A stretch of DNA of 57,965 nucleotides from Lachnospiraceae bacterium (GCA_028724245.1 JAQYDI010000085.1:1-57965), one strand, 5' to 3'. Positions 17,281 to 26,519 are shown, numbered from the stretch's first letter. Translations and numbers: made by a program. Notes: generated by a model from the letters alone, not told the origin.

Positions 17281-18894
17281 TCCGAGCCGTTTGAATTCAG
17301 ACAGCAGACATCCTACCAGCGGATCTGTCCGCCGGATCGACTGATACTCCCCATCTTTCTCTTCATTGCTGTTCGCACTGACGCAATGCCATGAAACGCT
17401 TCTGAATCCACCGCATTTTCCGTCCGTATTAGACAGATAGTTTATAAAGTCTTTCTTCTGCTGTTCGCTTCCCTGTACCGCAAAACGGCTCAGAATTTTT
17501 TTCACTTCCATACCATCCTGAACAAGATAGCGGTCATCCATTGCGCGGCTGTCTGCCGGATTACTGAAAAGAATTTCCACATTGGCTGTATCCGCAATTT
17601 CAGGAAGATCCATAATCTGATCGCATTTAACAATCGTATAGGCCATATGTGATGTCCTTTTGGTTCCTTCGTTGATCAGCAGCGTATCGATTTTATGAAA
17701 AATATCCCAGGGAGCTGCTTTTTCTCTGTCGGAATCCGTCTTTAAAATCCCGACAGCAGAAACCTCCTCCCTGTGTGTTTTCTGATACTCCGCCTGTTCC
17801 TCCAGAGACAGGACCCGGATCCTGTTTGTACTCAGATAATATCCTGTATTCCTGCTGCCATCTGAAGAAACATCTTCGATCCTGTCTTTTCTCTCATCAG
17901 TAATCACACGCGAAAGTCCCGAAAGCTGGCTGGGACTGATCAGATAAATGTAGGCATCCATGTAATTCAGATATGCGATCAGTTCCGGACTGGTTTCTCC
18001 GGACTGCAGTTTTTTCAGGGTCTCGCCCGCAATATCATAACTTCCCACGATCAGATATTCTTCATTTTTCCCTGTATCCGGATTCACATTGTCCGTATAA
18101 TGAATAATTCTGGTATAAAGCGGAGGTTTTCTCGACGGCTCATCTCTGTCCGGATATTCCCCGGTCCGCCTGAGCCTGTCTGCAGCCTGTCTGAAATATT
18201 TCTGTATTTCAAACTCCGTATCCCCTCTTGCCAGACCATACACTGCACTGCAGTTATTATTGGAAAAACCCATGGAACGAATCGCATGATAATCATCGAT
18301 CATCCAGGATGACAGCAGCGTTGTTTTTCCTCCCAGCGGAGGGGCAAGCAGAGAAATTTTATAATAGCCTGCCGAGTTAAACCATTTATCCGGAAGAATC
18401 GTGTGGCATCTGGGACAGCAGGGCTTTAAATGAGCCAGCTGCCCTCCAACCCTTGCTCCCAATGTAACCGTTGCATCCTGATTTCTGCTGATGGGGAATC
18501 CCAGTCTTTTTATCTGAGTCAGAAAAAAAGCCGTATCACTGTAATCTTTTAAATCCTTATCCCCTTTCAGACGCCGGTTCCTGTGTCCGGCAGGATATAA
18601 AAGGATCCTGGGAGCCAGGGAACCGGTGCCGGACCATGTGTGTTCATAATCCCTGTCGGAAACCGGTTCCAGTATTTTTAACATATGTTTTCTGGTGCTG
18701 TCCTCCAGCGTTTCTATGCTGTCCATAAGCTCCTCTCCGGCATCCGCCCTGTCATAAAACAGCTCGTAGGTAACCATGGACATGACATCAGATAAATCCA
18801 CCTGATTCCATTCTTCTTCCGTATACTCTGTTCCGTCTTTTTTGAAAAACATGGAATCAAAATAAATCGGACATTTCAAACTATGTGCATGCAT
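17272..18894 (-). CDS. Zinc-ribbon GTPase, DO-GTPase2-like
   Basis: A 540-residue protein. A Cys-rich knuckle (PCCPRCH, 158-164, possibly paired with Cys8) precedes a P-loop ISLLAPPLGGKTTLLS (K190, T191). The G3 motif is YDIAGE (D287, G290, E291) and the G4-like motif is IVKCD (K423, D425), all as in TRAFAC/Ras-type GTPases. Between G3 and G4 is a long insertion. Paired with a GAP1-type gene 43 nt downstream, it matches the GTPase-associated systems known as NTP-dependent conflict or multicellularity modules. ATG 18894 with AGGA 9 nt upstream. GTP hydrolysis is expected; the effector is unknown. Confidence 0.72.
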   Translation of the reverse strand: MHAHSLKCPIYFDSMFFKKDGTEYTEEEWNQVDLSDVMSMVTYELFYDRADAGEELMDSIETLEDSTRKHMLKILEPVSDRDYEHTWSGTGSLAPRILLYPAGHRNRRLKGDKDLKDYSDTAFFLTQIKRLGFPISRNQDATVTLGARVGGQLAHLKPCCPRCHTILPDKWFNSAGYYKISLLAPPLGGKTTLLSSWMIDDYHAIRSMGFSNNNCSAVYGLARGDTEFEIQKYFRQAADRLRRTGEYPDRDEPSRKPPLYTRIIHYTDNVNPDTGKNEEYLIVGSYDIAGETLKKLQSGETSPELIAYLNYMDAYIYLISPSQLSGLSRVITDERKDRIEDVSSDGSRNTGYYLSTNRIRVLSLEEQAEYQKTHREEVSAVGILKTDSDREKAAPWDIFHKIDTLLINEGTKRTSHMAYTIVKCDQIMDLPEIADTANVEILFSNPADSRAMDDRYLVQDGMEVKKILSRFAVQGSEQQKKDFINYLSNTDGKCGGFRSVSWHCVSANSNEEKDGEYQSIRRTDPLVGCLLSEFKRLGWN

Positions 18895-18926
18895 GTTTTC
18901 ACTTCCTGTTTCTATCTGCCATCAGA

Positions 18927-21563
18927 TCAATCTATTTGTACAAAAACGGTTCCAATCCCTTCTACCTCCAGACGGAAAGCAGAGCCGACAGGCATAATAA
19001 CCGATGTATCCACTACTGTCTGTTCTTCATCTTCCGACTGTTCTCTGGATGCAAAAGGCTTATCCGATACGGCGATAATTCCCCTGAGTTTCCTGCCCTT
19101 CTGAACGTTCTGCTCATAAGGCATGAAAATGATACCGGTTTTTATTCCGTAATATTCTGCCAGTGTCTCGTCTTCGTCCAGATTGAGCATGGCTGCTTCG
19201 TCCATCAGACGATACATACATCTGGAATTTTTCATAATGACAGCCTGTTTCTTTTTGATACTCAAAAGAATATTATTTTCAAAATGACGTTCTTTCATAA
19301 CAGAAAGAAGCTCAATACTGTCCTTCACAGCATCTTCATCCGGCAGCTGTTTCTCAAATTTATCTTTGGCCTGAGACAGCTTTTCTCTGGTAATGTCGTT
19401 TTCCCGAAGCAGGCTCTGAACGCTCAGACGGAGATGCTTCATCCGTTCCGTCAGAGCTCTTGTCGGCATATTGTGATATTCTGCAAAATTTCTTCTTTCG
19501 CTTACGGCAAAATCCACCACTTTCTCTGCCTGTTCCTTTGCCTCTTCAGCCGCCTCATACAGTTTCCTGATTACAGCGGGATCACAGGGCCGGTGGATCT
19601 GCAGGATACGGATTCCCTCATCGTTCAGCTCATTTTCCCGAATCAGCCCCTTCAAAACATCGCAGTCATCCTGATACCTGGTCAGTACACTGTTTTTCTG
19701 AAGCTTGTCACATACTTCCAGCAGTTCTTCCGCAGCAGCCTGCTGTTCTCCAAAACTTTCCATATACCCGTCATAAATCTCGATCAGAGCCTTTCTCTTC
19801 TTCCATGCCCTCAAAGCCAGATAAGCTCCTCCCAAAAGCAATATCGCCATCACAATGGCAATCATTAATACATTTGTCATATTGATCACATATCCTTTAA
19901 AACTCATCTCCGCCGTCTGGTTATCCCTGTCTGCCAGAGTAATGGTTCCTTCTATAAAAGCCGGCAAAATTCTGCCGTCTTCCGTAAATATATTGAGTTT
20001 CCCATCCCTGATCTGAATTTCCGCATTATGCGTTGTGTTGTTCAATACAACTCCGGTCACCGTGATCTCATCCGGTTCTCCATCCGGATCCTCCACGTAA
20101 TTCTTCAGCTTCAAAGATGCCTGCATGCCGCTTCCCTCCGGAAAAGAAGGAATCAGTCCCAGAAATGAGCCATTATAATCCTTCGCGGAAGGTGCAAACG
20201 TATGGATCTCCCTGTCCCTCTGCACCGTATAGGTCAGGTCAATAAATTCATCGTATGTAATATGGATTCTGCAGCCGATGCTGCCGGCCGCATCAATTAC
20301 AAAAGAATCTGACACAGCTGTCTGATCCGTTAATTCAAGAGGAATTCCGTTCTTCTCAGACAGTATGGAACCGGAATCTGCTTCTGAGATTGAAAAATCC
20401 ATACTCACCTGAGCGGAAGGATCCAGTGAGATTTCCCTGTCTCCGGAGTCATAAAAGCTGCTCTCAAGCTGTACCTTTTTTCCCTTCATGACATCGCCCG
20501 TAATCCCGGAACGCAGACAGATATCCGTATAATAGGCAATGGTTCCGGTAACAGGCGAATCGCTGTCCACCGACAGCTGCCAGTTTCCCACCGAAGGATT
20601 TTCAACCGTATAAAAACTTGAATTTCCTTCTGACCAGCCGGATACGGAATTGCCGTCAGGATCCAGCAGTTCGGATGAAATCCCGTCGTAATTATTCAGA
20701 TAAATCTGAAGCTCCGTAACATTCAGAGCAGGAATGTAAAAAGTATCATTACCCTTTGAATCAAGATTCAGCTTCTTATACTTCATGCCGCCGTTCAGAT
20801 CATAGAAAATCCCGGCCATGCAGTCTGCCAGCATATTGATATCTGCATCAGAAACTTTTACCAGTCTGGAATCATACGCATCCGTATCATCAAAATAATT
20901 GACCAGAGTTCTTAAATATTCCTCATCACCGTAGGATTTCTCAATAAAAGCACAGTACAGCGGATATCTCTTCTCCTTTATAATGGATACCTGTTCTCTG
21001 GTTTCTGCATTTGCACGGTCTCTGTAATCCTGAGACTGTGCCAGATTTTCATTAATACCATCCGATAAGAGAATCATAACCCGTTCTCTCGACGTATCCT
21101 GATCTTCAAAAAGCTGAAGGCCCGCTTTAAGCCCCTCACCGATATTGGTATCCCGATTTGTCTCATCCTTCCGGCTCATGTGAAGACCATTAGTGATCAC
21201 GTCATGGTAGGAAGCTTCATCTTCCACAGAAGTCAGTTTATACGTACTGCAGACATGGTCTGCAAAATAAACCGCACCTATGCGCACATCGCTTCCCACT
21301 GCAAGATCAGCAACCGTACGCAGAGCCGCATCCCGGATTTCCTGCTGTTTCCAGATGGAACTGCTGTTATCGATCACGAAAACAATATCGTATCCGGTCA
21401 GTGACCTGTTGTCCGGATGGATCAGTTCCACGTCCCGATATTCATCCGTACTTTCCGCTGCCGCTGCTTTCACTCCGGCGCTTACACCGCCAATATCACT
21501 GACAACCGTAATTCCCAACAGAAAAGAAAACACCGCTGCCAGAAGCCTTTTTCTGAATTTCAT
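18927..21563 (-). CDS. Secreted-face vWA protein with one TM and cytoplasmic helical tail
   Basis: A signal peptide (MKFRKRLLAAVFSFLLGITV...) is followed by an extracellular vWA domain with a full MIDAS set: FVIDNSSS, the threonine loop DTNIGEGL and ILLSDG. Then come several beta-rich segments, a TM helix near residues 569-591 (LMIAIVMAILLLGGAYLAL, numbered from 21584) and about 290 cytoplasmic residues that are mostly helical, ending in a small beta domain. A metal-dependent ligand grip outside with a signalling tail inside is the natural reading. ATG 21584 is in frame, but GGAGG lies exactly before ATG 21563, which also gives the better signal peptide. It is followed by the GTPase gene (32 nt). 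Confidence 0.82.
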   Translation of the reverse strand: MKFRKRLLAAVFSFLLGITVVSDIGGVSAGVKAAAAESTDEYRDVELIHPDNRSLTGYDIVFVIDNSSSIWKQQEIRDAALRTVADLAVGSDVRIGAVYFADHVCSTYKLTSVEDEASYHDVITNGLHMSRKDETNRDTNIGEGLKAGLQLFEDQDTSRERVMILLSDGINENLAQSQDYRDRANAETREQVSIIKEKRYPLYCAFIEKSYGDEEYLRTLVNYFDDTDAYDSRLVKVSDADINMLADCMAGIFYDLNGGMKYKKLNLDSKGNDTFYIPALNVTELQIYLNNYDGISSELLDPDGNSVSGWSEGNSSFYTVENPSVGNWQLSVDSDSPVTGTIAYYTDICLRSGITGDVMKGKKVQLESSFYDSGDREISLDPSAQVSMDFSISEADSGSILSEKNGIPLELTDQTAVSDSFVIDAAGSIGCRIHITYDEFIDLTYTVQRDREIHTFAPSAKDYNGSFLGLIPSFPEGSGMQASLKLKNYVEDPDGEPDEITVTGVVLNNTTHNAEIQIRDGKLNIFTEDGRILPAFIEGTITLADRDNQTAEMSFKGYVINMTNVLMIAIVMAILLLGGAYLALRAWKKRKALIEIYDGYMESFGEQQAAAEELLEVCDKLQKNSVLTRYQDDCDVLKGLIRENELNDEGIRILQIHRPCDPAVIRKLYEAAEEAKEQAEKVVDFAVSERRNFAEYHNMPTRALTERMKHLRLSVQSLLRENDITREKLSQAKDKFEKQLPDEDAVKDSIELLSVMKERHFENNILLSIKKKQAVIMKNSRCMYRLMDEAAMLNLDEDETLAEYYGIKTGIIFMPYEQNVQKGRKLRGIIAVSDKPFASREQSEDEEQTVVDTSVIMPVGSAFRLEVEGIGTVFVQID

Positions 21564-21602
21564 ACAGAATCCTCCAAATCTCATTAAATCTTGATATCCC
21601 GA

Positions 21603-22145
21603 TCAGATTACCAGCAGAATAATCAGAACTGCTGCCGCAATTCCCAGAGCAACCAGCAGATAATAAACCCACCAGGGGATTTTTTTATCTGTACCTTTCT
21701 TTTCATCCTCATCTTTTTCACTGTGCTCTGTATGCTCATAATCCAGCAGTTCTTCCAAGTCTTTCTCCTGTTCTTCCCCTTTTCCATCAGGTCTTTCCGA
21801 AAAATCGATGAATACCACAGCTTTATCCTTCTCTTTCTCTTCCTGCTCTTTATCTTTCTCTGCCTGAGCTTCTGTCTCTGCAGAATGTTTCTCTGCTTCT
21901 TTATCTTTTTCTGTATTTTCCGTTTCTGTGTCTTCTTTTTCCTCTTTTTTCAGAATTTCTGTCTCTGCATCTTCGGAAAAATCTATAATCATATCATCCG
22001 CTGCCGTTTCTTCTTCGATCTGTTCCTCATATCTATCCGGAAAATCATACGTTCCCGATTCTTCACTTTTATTGCTGAAAATATCGTCCAGAAGTTCTTT
22101 TTCGCTCTTTTTTTTCAAATGTTCTCGTTCTAAATCCATCATCAT
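21603..22145 (-). CDS. Acidic tail-anchored membrane protein
   Basis: A 180-residue protein that is almost entirely Glu/Asp/Lys for the first 150 residues, then one hydrophobic helix (WWVYYLLVALGIAAAVLIILLVI) at the very C-terminus, so it is a cytoplasmic protein anchored by its tail. A short motif, IDFSE, occurs twice (MIIDFSED and VFIDFSER), with a weaker variant (YDFPDRYEE). No enzyme fold is visible. Many Thr/Ser beside acidic residues make it a plausible kinase substrate and FHA ligand (inference). GAGGTG precedes the run of three ATGs at 22145. It is 6 nt behind the pseudokinase gene. Confidence 0.75.
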   Translation of the reverse strand: MMMDLEREHLKKKSEKELLDDIFSNKSEESGTYDFPDRYEEQIEEETAADDMIIDFSEDAETEILKKEEKEDTETENTEKDKEAEKHSAETEAQAEKDKEQEEKEKDKAVVFIDFSERPDGKGEEQEKDLEELLDYEHTEHSEKDEDEKKGTDKKIPWWVYYLLVALGIAAAVLIILLVI

Positions 22146-22151
22146 ATCACC

Positions 22152-23594
22152 TCATTCAAAACACATCACTCTCATAACTTCTTTCATGCCCGGTCTGTCA
22201 TCTGCATCCCATGAAAGCATATCAGCCAGAATATCCTTTTCCCTGATACCAATCTGTGCCCTGTTGATCACCCGATACGTATCTTCAGGTGCCTCGATCA
22301 CGTCCCCTGTCATAATGTAAAGCCACAGCTGTCCAAGAGAAAAAACATCCGCCTTTTCCCAGTCCAGAGTGTTTCTGTCTCCGGTAAAACCACGCACCTC
22401 CGGCGCGAAGTAATCATTATTAAACCTGCAGGAAGCCATTCTGCTGAGATCAAAGAAAACAGTTTCTTCAGAATCTTCTCCCGAACCTGAAAACTGTTCA
22501 CTGCTTTTGGTGTATCTGAAATCCGCCAGCAGAATCTTATAATGATTCTGTACCTGAAACAGAAGAAAAACCTCCGGACAGAGATTTCTGTGATAAATCG
22601 GCGGATCGCAGCAATGCAGTGAATATACGCCCTTTCCAATCCCCTGCACAAGTCTTCGCCGTTCCTCCTCAGACATTTTTCTGATTACCGCCTGATTCAA
22701 CGATACCGGAAAATCAGAAACAGAATAGAACTGATAGCGCTCTCCGGCATCCGCTCCCTGAATCAGATCGGCAGTCCGGATAATATTGGACGGAGTATCG
22801 TAGCTTTCCTCCCAGAGTCTTCGAATGGTTTCCATCTCCCTTTTGTCTTTCAAAGACAAACCTGCATTTTCCATAATCCCCAGATAATATTTCACTTTGC
22901 CGTATTCCTCTCTGACATAAAGTGATTCCCTGTCTGAAAGCGTCAGCCCCTGCGCTCTGCACACAGAGTCAGGCACCGGATAAAATTCCCCGATGGGAAT
23001 ACTTTTTTCAGAAAATACATGGTTTGAGGAAAAAAGAATACATAAAAAATCATGGAAAGAATAAAGAACTCTTCTCGCATTTCTCTGATTTGGAATAAAT
23101 CTCGGCTTCTCCTTTTCCCCCGCATGGGAACTTCTGCTCCCGAAATCATAAATATAACGTATATAAAAGGCCAGATTATCCCTGATATCTTTTCGGCTGT
23201 TAAACCCGAATTCTTCAAGCATTTTTTCAAACTTCTCAGGGAAATCATAAGTATAACGAACCAGTATATTTTTAAACGTATAATACTGATCCCGCTGATC
23301 GCCTATATTAATCGTATATCCGGGATCCATCACATTTTTCGTAATAATCTTTTTCAGTTCCGCATCTGATTTTCCTTCTGCCAGACCATTTCTTCTCAGA
23401 TACTTTATCTCAAACCAGATCGCAATGCTTTCAAAAGCCTTGCGAAGTTTATGAGCAAAATCTTCATAATTTAACCGATATACAGATTCACACGCCAAAA
23501 GCCGGTCAAATAATTCTTTTTCATTCGTTTTATCATATACAAAACCGAAATTCCCTTTCGGTACTTTCAAATCTTCATCCAGCTTGATATACAT
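22152..23594 (-). CDS. HEPN/DUF4145-like plus pseudokinase protein
   Basis: The N-terminal 190 residues are helical and end in RYIYDFGSRSSHAGE, reminiscent of DUF4145/HEPN-type domains (R/N-x4-H pattern). The C-terminal 200 residues keep a kinase outline: IYHRNLCPEVFLLF, LLADFRYTK, YFAPEVRG and DVFSLGQLWLYIMTG. The catalytic aspartate of HRD is Asn, the Mg-binding Asn is Phe, and DFG is DFR, so catalysis is unlikely: a pseudokinase. ATG 23609 has no ribosome site, whereas ATG 23594 has GGAG 9 nt upstream and is preferred. It lies between the zinc-ribbon beta-domain protein (23633) and the tail-anchored protein. Likely an adaptor or allosteric sensor. Confidence 0.7.
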   Translation of the reverse strand: MYIKLDEDLKVPKGNFGFVYDKTNEKELFDRLLACESVYRLNYEDFAHKLRKAFESIAIWFEIKYLRRNGLAEGKSDAELKKIITKNVMDPGYTINIGDQRDQYYTFKNILVRYTYDFPEKFEKMLEEFGFNSRKDIRDNLAFYIRYIYDFGSRSSHAGEKEKPRFIPNQRNARRVLYSFHDFLCILFSSNHVFSEKSIPIGEFYPVPDSVCRAQGLTLSDRESLYVREEYGKVKYYLGIMENAGLSLKDKREMETIRRLWEESYDTPSNIIRTADLIQGADAGERYQFYSVSDFPVSLNQAVIRKMSEEERRRLVQGIGKGVYSLHCCDPPIYHRNLCPEVFLLFQVQNHYKILLADFRYTKSSEQFSGSGEDSEETVFFDLSRMASCRFNNDYFAPEVRGFTGDRNTLDWEKADVFSLGQLWLYIMTGDVIEAPEDTYRVINRAQIGIREKDILADMLSWDADDRPGMKEVMRVMCFE

Positions 23595-23632
23595 AACTTT
23601 CAACTCCATGTTTTGAGAAAATATCCGAATAA

Positions 23633-24148
23633 TTACTGCAGGCTGTAAGGCTCAGAACATGTATAATTTTCATAATTTCCTACAATCACTCTGATTTTCA
23701 GCTCCGGCTGAAAAATCACACCAATTTCAAGCGTTTCCATATCCATTCCCGGATTTTGAAAAGTACAGCTGTGATGGTCTGACGTACCATCAATATGCGT
23801 CAATACATATGTAAGAGGCAGATCGCAGCCCGGATTACAGAATTTCTCATCAAACCAGACCGGCTCATTGATCTGCATCTGACTCCCTTCTATAACGATT
23901 TCTTCACACTCCGGTTTTTCCATGATCAATCGCGCATTTTCATGATGTATCTTATGTTTGTAAGAATATACCGGAATTTTTATTTTCACCTTTTCAAGAA
24001 TCTTCTTCCGATATTGACCGGCTCTTTCCTGTTCCTCCCGCTGTTCTGCTTTTGTCGGAGCTCCTCCGTAAAAAAAAGTTCTTTCGTATCCGCAGACCGG
24101 ACACTCAGTCAGTCTATGACTGAAACCGCAGACCTGACATACAGCCAT
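23633..24148 (-). CDS. Zinc-ribbon protein with small beta domain
   Basis: A 171-residue protein. It starts with a four-Cys zinc knuckle (CQVCGF and CPVCGY), then a charged helix and a beta-rich domain of about 115 residues. The beta domain is paralogous to the whole of the 36388-36753 protein: VYSYKHKI aligns with AYSYRAEE, and the ends IRVIVGNYENYTCSEPYSL and IRFAIGNHEKYSFTDVLSL match. Function unknown. AGGAGGGG precedes ATG 24148. It sits in the Hsp70 gene run. Confidence 0.8.
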   Translation of the reverse strand: MAVCQVCGFSHRLTECPVCGYERTFFYGGAPTKAEQREEQERAGQYRKKILEKVKIKIPVYSYKHKIHHENARLIMEKPECEEIVIEGSQMQINEPVWFDEKFCNPGCDLPLTYVLTHIDGTSDHHSCTFQNPGMDMETLEIGVIFQPELKIRVIVGNYENYTCSEPYSLQ

Positions 24149-24174
24149 GTTGCCCCTCCTGTAAAACTATTTTA

Positions 24175-24675
24175 TCACGACATGCTTTCCGTATCTTCCG
24201 TCTGCAGCATATCAATGACCAGTTCTCTTTCTTTATATTCCAGTTCGCTTTTCATCTTCTCAAATAATTCACCGTGTTTTCTAAAAGCAGACTGCATTTT
24301 CATACACGCAAGCAGTTTTTCTTCCCTGCTTTCATACTCTGAGAGATCCTGTATCATGTCCAGAACATCCTCTTGCCCCTGATGCTCCTGAGCAGCCATT
24401 TCCCGCTCCCAGTCTTCAAGAAACATGCAGATTTTTTCCAGTCTGCTGAATCCTTTTTCTGTGATCAGTTGATCTCTGTGCTTGTCCACCAGAAGCTTAA
24501 GCAGATTCCCCAGCTTTCTCAGATTGGATACCAGCTGATTGCAATCTGCAGCAGGCAGACCCATCAGATCAAGATCCTGACCCAGTTCTGTTATGATGGA
24601 CAGTACATCTTCAATATTAATTTCACTTTTCTTTTCAAACTCGCTCAGCCTTTGTTTCGTTTTTATCAATTCCAT
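24175..24675 (-). CDS. Helical hypothetical protein
   Basis: About 166 residues, Leu/Glu/Lys rich and entirely helical with heptad-like stretches (LRKLGNLLKLLVDKHRD; EKMKSELEYKEREL). No Cys motif, membrane segment or catalytic pattern is visible. ATG 24675 with GGAGG 6 nt upstream is preferred over ATG 24687. It is 24 nt behind the Hsp70-like gene, which suggests a dedicated co-factor, but this is inferred from position only. Confidence 0.7.
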   Translation of the reverse strand: MELIKTKQRLSEFEKKSEINIEDVLSIITELGQDLDLMGLPAADCNQLVSNLRKLGNLLKLLVDKHRDQLITEKGFSRLEKICMFLEDWEREMAAQEHQGQEDVLDMIQDLSEYESREEKLLACMKMQSAFRKHGELFEKMKSELEYKERELVIDMLQTEDTESMS

Positions 24676-24699
24676 AACTGCCTCCATTCCTGTCCTGCA

Positions 24700-26418
24700 T
24701 TACACCGATTCTGCATACAGGAATAATTCATTCAATTCTGACAACGTGACCACCTCCGGCGTATCGGAACATACCTTTCTGTCTCTATCATATTCATACA
24801 CATAGATGGAAAGTCTGTCATATTCGTCCAGCGCAAAAGCCAGTCTGAAATAACCGGTCTGACCTGCAATTCCCTGCAGCCGGCTGACGTATTCCTCTCT
24901 CAGCCAAAGAATCGTCGGCTCGGTCCCGTTATCTTCCCTCTCATCCTTTCGGATAAACTGACGAAAAACATCCTGTCTGCTGCGAAATGTAACCGGCCGG
25001 CCGGCAATTTCAATAAAATACTGTTTATTGGAGTCGATTTCTTCCCGATAATGAAATGCATACGCATCCACGGATTCACCTTCTGCATCTGTAAGTCTCA
25101 TCCCCAGCGCATACGGAGAGGTATACCGATGTCCCACAATATTATTGGCATAAAGAGCAGTTCCAAAGGCAATCGTCTTCTGGCATTCGTTATCTCCCAC
25201 AATAATTGTGCTTCTGGTTCCCACATTGATCATTCTATGAACCTGCTCATGAACCAGATAGAAATTGCCGAATCCTCCTGCCAGCGCAATCTGAAACGTA
25301 TCGGAATCCCCGCTTCTGAAATCAATATGTTCCGCATCCATGTAATTGATGATCGTCTGCAGCTTCTCTTTCAATACCGGTGCAATGATCCTGTTGTAAA
25401 CCCTGACCATCATGCCGTATGTAATACTGATTTCTCTTTCCTTATATTCAAACTCGGTAAACAGGGTTTCATCCAGGGCAGCCAGTACAAACTCATCCTG
25501 AAAACCTGTTGGCTCATATGCGGCCAGTTCGTCTTCTATGGCAATCTGTTCCCCGGTCATATCCTGTTCAAACATTCTCACCAGTCTGGAATACCGGTCA
25601 AAATCTGCTCTTTTTTCACTGACAGGATCCATACCCGCTTCTTCCAAAGCTGCATCAACCACAGATTCCATGTAAAGAATCCCTCCGCTGCCAAGACTTA
25701 TGATACTGCTGTTTTCATCAACCATATTCTCTCCTGCGCCCGTACGTTCTTTTGTCAGAATCTGCATATCATACTTCGTTGTTCCATCATCGGCTGTTCC
25801 CGGTCTTACTTCAGATAAAGTAATATCAAGCGTACCGCCGCCATAATCAATAACAAGAATATTCCCTTTAAAATTCTGCCCGGCTTTTTCCATATATTTA
25901 AAAGCAAAATATGCAGATGCTGCCTCCGGCTCTGTCACAATATTGATCTGTTCTGCCAGATGAAGATCCTCACATATTCGGCGAATCACCATACCGGGAT
26001 TTTTCCTCTGCATGCGCCCCGGTTTTCTCCAGATCTCCGGTATACCGATCGTTAGAGTTCCAATTTTATTATCTGCACTTCTTTTCAGTACCATCATCAG
26101 AATATTTCTGATAAACAGCTCTGTAATTTTCTCCGGAGTGTTGTTTTCATCATAATTCCATTCCTTCAGAATCCTCTCATCACACTCTCCCAGAAGCATT
26201 TTGAATGCACGGTATACCGTCACATTCTTCTTTCCCATATGATTTCGTGCCCTGTCACCGTACTCATATTTATGAGTCACGGTATTATAGGCAACATAAG
26301 AGGGAACCACATAGGATTCTGCCCCCTGAATCTCAAAAATTTTCGGAACATTCGCATCATAATCATATATTGACAACAATGTAGTTGTACTTCCCAAATC
26401 CAGTCCAATGTTAACCAT
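24700..26418 (-). CDS. Hsp70/DnaK-like ATPase with shortened C-terminus
   Basis: The actin-like ATPase domain is clear: IGLDLGSTTT (phosphate-1), TEPEAASAYF (connect), VIDYGGGTLDIT (phosphate-2) and ALAGGFGNFYLVHEQV (adenosine). After the ATPase only about 150 residues remain, beta-rich, with no helical lid and no EEVD-like end; DnaK is about 610 residues. No DnaJ or GrpE gene is nearby, so it is a cluster-specific Hsp70 rather than housekeeping DnaK. It is the first gene after the terminator at 26520-26557 and so heads its own transcript. AAGGAG is 8 nt before ATG 26418. Confidence 0.88.
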   Translation of the reverse strand: MVNIGLDLGSTTTLLSIYDYDANVPKIFEIQGAESYVVPSYVAYNTVTHKYEYGDRARNHMGKKNVTVYRAFKMLLGECDERILKEWNYDENNTPEKITELFIRNILMMVLKRSADNKIGTLTIGIPEIWRKPGRMQRKNPGMVIRRICEDLHLAEQINIVTEPEAASAYFAFKYMEKAGQNFKGNILVIDYGGGTLDITLSEVRPGTADDGTTKYDMQILTKERTGAGENMVDENSSIISLGSGGILYMESVVDAALEEAGMDPVSEKRADFDRYSRLVRMFEQDMTGEQIAIEDELAAYEPTGFQDEFVLAALDETLFTEFEYKEREISITYGMMVRVYNRIIAPVLKEKLQTIINYMDAEHIDFRSGDSDTFQIALAGGFGNFYLVHEQVHRMINVGTRSTIIVGDNECQKTIAFGTALYANNIVGHRYTSPYALGMRLTDAEGESVDAYAFHYREEIDSNKQYFIEIAGRPVTFRSRQDVFRQFIRKDEREDNGTEPTILWLREEYVSRLQGIAGQTGYFRLAFALDEYDRLSIYVYEYDRDRKVCSDTPEVVTLSELNELFLYAESV

Positions 26419-26471
26419 GTTGACAGCTCCTTCACCTTTTTCTCTACCATATTCTACTATATTCTGCCTGT

Positions 26472-26477
26472 AGTATA
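26472..26477 (-). promoter_or_regulatory. Candidate -10 element for the Hsp70-headed operon
   Basis: TATACT on the minus strand lies about 55 nt before ATG 26418, just downstream of the preceding terminator. A matching -35 is poor (CGGAAT at 17 bp); an alternative is TTGTAT with TAGAAT at 18 bp. A promoter is expected here from the layout. Confidence 0.35.
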
Positions 26478-26519
26478 CAATAAAAAAGTCGAAGATTCCG
26501 GATATTTCCTATTATAAAA

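Noticed and set aside
18885-19868. 327-codon plus-strand frame opposite the vWA gene
   Set aside because: Rich in Phe/Cys/His as expected for antisense of Glu/Lys-rich helices; no promoter, no motif, and fully inside a clear minus-strand gene.
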